A stretch of 64,000 nt of DNA. It comes from Eumeta japonica. Taxonomy: Eukaryota > Arthropoda > Insecta > Lepidoptera > Psychidae. A program made the translations under genes and the position numbers. A model generated the notes under the pieces. It searched no databases and was not told where the DNA came from. It saw nothing but the letters and a program-made list of their open reading frames with translations. Shown one piece after another: positions 61,301 through 64,000 of this stretch. The stretch's first letter is position 1. Every line of letters starts with the position of its first letter. The stretch is from assembly GCA_005406025.1 (NCBI GenBank), contig BGZK01000765.1:227029-291028 (forward strand), written 5' to 3'.

Positions 61301-61364
61301 CTGTGACGAACACACTGAGAAAAGTCGCCAGCCAGCAGGCCGCCTTTGTTCTAGAAGAGGACAT
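61301..61364 (-). CDS. DIP-family Ig protein, coding exon 1 (signal peptide)
   Basis: This is the first coding exon of a minus-strand gene for a Dpr-interacting-protein (DIP) type cell-surface protein. The ATG at 61364 opens 21 codons plus one base. They encode a short polar and basic start followed by a hydrophobic core (CWLATFLSVFV), the layout of a secretory signal peptide. A clean donor (CACAG then GTAAGAG) ends the exon in phase 1. The leftover G joins GC at the start of the next exon to make glycine, and the protein continues in frame. A possible splice acceptor sits just upstream (TTGTTGCAG, AG at 61386-61387), so the 5' UTR may be spliced. The start was chosen because it is the only in-frame ATG placed correctly before the signal core. 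In flies DIPs bind Dpr proteins at synapses; the role here is inferred from family. Confidence 0.85.
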
Positions 61365-61385
61365 GTGTGCCCTCCGACGTCGGAT

Positions 61386-61900
61386 CTGCAACAACGGGAA
61401 AGGTCACCTTAAGAATCTTCGACCGATACACGTATAATTAGAAGGGCGGGCGGGCCTCAAAGCTCGAGCGCGAATAAAATATGACGTCCTCGGGAATGTG
61501 TATGTACTTGTATTCGGCCGGCGCTGCTTCCACACGCATCCGGCGGAGCGGAACGCATACCCCAAATCTTAATGATCTCGTCAAAGGCGACGACGCCGGC
61601 GCGACCGCGGGCCGCCGGGAGGGTCCTCCTTTCGCACGATGGGAAAAACTGATCAACAAAGGCTTTTCCGCGAAGGAGAGCGAGTCTCCGTTACAACGCA
61701 GTAATTTGAATTTTATTGCGGCCGATGGGCCGTGAATAATTTTCTGCGCCGGGACGCCGACGCGGGTCGTCCGCCGATTCGTACTTTTGCGACATCGACG
61801 TCGGCCCTCGTCTCTCGTTGAGAGCGACCGATACGACGAAGTCCGCCCGAAGTGAAGCGATGGAGCAAAGGAAACCGCTCGCGACCGACAGCCGATTTAC
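61386..61900 (-). promoter_or_regulatory. CpG-rich 5' flank / possible leader region of the DIP gene
   Basis: Immediately upstream of the signal-peptide exon is about 0.5 kb of CpG-rich DNA, unlike the surrounding AT-rich sequence. It has no convincing long coding frame; the 84- and 73-codon open frames here overlap on opposite strands and resemble nothing known. It could hold a promoter, a 5' UTR exon or an enhancer. A candidate acceptor at 61386-61387 would imply that the true transcription start is further upstream. No TATA box or initiator was identified with confidence. Confidence 0.3.
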
Positions 61901-64000
61901 TTAACGCCTGGAATGTGAAGATGTCACATTCATTAACGATATAAGTTATACTATTATTTTTGTCGTACTAAAATTTGATAACGTCTTCAATTTCGTACGC
62001 ATGTTTCGTACGCAATACGTAATAGATGGATAAAGTCGGGTTAAGAGTAGGAGGAATAATAATCTATATCATAGTAAAAATTGTCGCGTTTCATGCTGTT
62101 GGATACTTGAAAAAATGAATTAAAAGTTACAAGTAATAAATTTTACATGATAAAAAAATAATAAAAAAAATAAATAAAAATAAGTATAACTTGATTCGAA
62201 ATTGTATGGTTTAAAACATACATTTTAAAAATGTTGTACGCAATTACATGCATTGAAAGCTGTAGTGGAATAGTAGTACAGATTTTTATTTTATTAATAT
62301 GAGAGGTAAATTGTTACTTTAGATAGATCCTCAATAGCTTCGTTACGATGAGACGCGCAACAATTTCCTATATGAAAATTCTCGATTGTGGTAGCTAACA
62401 GGGGTGGCAGATATAATATGTCGATTAGACAATTCTCAACAATTCTAAATTTATTTAATTTATTCATGTTATTACAGAGTCAGATATTACGAACGAGAAA
62501 AATGAGGGAGATAAAGATGAGTGTTATTAGCAGAAGATGAATATTTATTACAGGAATCTGACGAAGATTAATTAGTTTTCATACGTCAAAACACAAATTT
62601 TAATACTTAGTTAACTAGAAACAAAACTATTTTAATTTCTAAAAGACTTCTTTTCTCGAGTTATCGTTTGGAAGTTTAAAACGAAAAAGCTGATTTTTTT
62701 ATTGTTGCTTAGTTATTGTTTATATAATTGAACAGCACGTTGTCCTACAAATTGCGTGGTACGGTATCCTGGTTCTACATTCAGAAATTGTTAATACAAT
62801 AAGACCATTTACTTATTACTAACTCTAGGACAAACATATTACACAATAGGTTAGTGTGTTTTCTTTCCAAATGAAACAAGGTCCTACAAGAAAACAAGTA
62901 TGTATCACTGATTAAGAAGAATTGTCATTTTAGTAATCATTTTTGTTGACCTCGTTATCGATAACTGTTGGAAGGAGTGATCTCTTTGATCAAACAGTAC
63001 ATTTTGTAGGACAATTATTTTTTTGAATAATGTTAATAATTATCTTAACATTTAATAAAAAACCCACAGTTAGTAATAAATTTTTGGGATTCGTCAAATC
63101 GACATATTTTATCCCTGATTTTCCTGGTGGCTACATAGTTAAGATTTTTTGTAAGAAATAAAGTTGGGCGTCTCATTAAAATGAAGCTACCCACGGAAAA
63201 TTAGCTTGATAGTAATCAATTGTAAAGATGGACCCTGGATCCTGGACTAGATGTCTTATCAGTAGAGTGCTACGACATATACTTTACCGCCGTTTGCGCA
63301 TTTGAGAAAAAGAGAAATTTCTAGTATCACCATAAACACGTTCCATCGATTATAACAGAAACAGCAGGTTACTCAATATTTTTTTCTAAACAAAATCTCG
63401 TATCTTACTCTTTCTTTAGTAAGATTTCTCAAGGAAATCTATTATATTAAACAGGAGTCGATGTCCTAGTTGTCGCATGTCCCGGAGAGAAATTCGATTT
63501 ACCTCAATGGTCTCCCAAACATTTTTCTCAGAAAAGGAATAGGTACCTAGAAAAATCCGAATTAAAAACGAAATATTGTTACACGTCACCTTTTGACAGA
63601 TTACAAGTCAATCCACGATGTAGGATTGAACGACATTGAAATATTTAAATTACACGTTTTTATTTTTTTTAACGTTTACATCGATTCGAGAAATAAATAC
63701 AAAAATTTAGTTTACTTTTTATCAAAACGAATTATGGGACTGCTCGTACTATGATGGCTCGTTCAGAAGTCGTCACTAAATTGTCTATTTACGAAGGAAA
63801 TTTTAATTACTTAATTACGATTTGTTTATATTTTACGGCAACAGAATAAAACAGTAAATTTATAGATTTTAAATAAAATTTCAATACAGTTTTTGAAGTT
63901 TATGTCTGGATATTTTCTTATTACTAATGAAACAAAATGCCTTTTTTTAATTAGACATTTTTAATACGTCTAAGATAGAATAAAAATGTTCCTAAAGTAA

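Noticed and set aside
61481..61735. 84-codon frame in the CpG-rich flank
   Set aside because: Overlaps an opposite-strand frame of similar length, no recognisable motif, and composition alone can keep it open.

Overview
The window looks like AT-rich nuclear DNA from an insect, most likely a moth or butterfly. The basis is the base composition, the short interspersed repeats I associate with Lepidoptera (for example the blocks carrying GGTTCCGTACC / GGTACGGAACCCT, and the 'CGCCCGCGG...GGGCATAGAA' type), and the mix of hAT, mariner and Helitron remains. Species cannot be named from the sequence.

One host gene can be supported. It lies on the minus strand and encodes a neuronal immunoglobulin-domain surface protein of the DIP (Dpr-interacting protein) family. 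Four coding exons are visible, in transcript order: signal peptide (61364-61301), first half of Ig1 (59112-58991), second half of Ig1 (33476-33291) and the start of Ig2 (29628-29439). The splice sites and phases agree at every internal junction (1, 0, 0), and the last exon leaves in phase 1. The rest of Ig2, Ig3 and the C-terminal anchor were not found and should lie beyond the left edge. Nearly the whole window is therefore intron or 5' flank: intron 1 about 2.2 kb, intron 2 about 25.5 kb, intron 3 about 3.7 kb, intron 4 more than 29 kb.

The introns hold a dense set of decayed transposable elements. Intron 4 has a 551-bp fold-back MITE (1983-2533), two LINE C-terminal scraps (4.3 and 19.6 kb), a 2.17-kb CACTG-ended DNA element inserted into an older repeat (8795-10960), a 119-bp tandem repeat (12.2 kb), a full-length but dead mariner (15514-16771) and a 4.3-kb hAT element with a perfect 8-bp target duplication (20347-24661). 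Intron 3 has a second hAT element (30351-32920), also with a perfect 8-bp duplication and with hexamer arrays at its ends. Intron 2 has a hAT-like MITE (33672-34276), a LINE reverse-transcriptase remnant, a ZMYM/hAT C-terminal scrap, a 1.15-kb inverted-repeat element with CpG-rich arms (44.0-45.2 kb), and a decayed Helitron with an intact-looking 3' hairpin end (to 56077). Intron 1 has a 259-bp near-perfect hairpin.

Scattered CpG-rich islands (about 1.4, 6.5, 38.3, 45.4, 46.3, 50.6, 60.1 and 61.6 kb) stand out from the AT-rich introns. They are not explained by recognisable coding sequence and are the best candidates for regulatory DNA. No RNA gene, CRISPR array or prokaryotic-type feature was seen. 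All mobile-element proteins are interrupted by stops or frameshifts.
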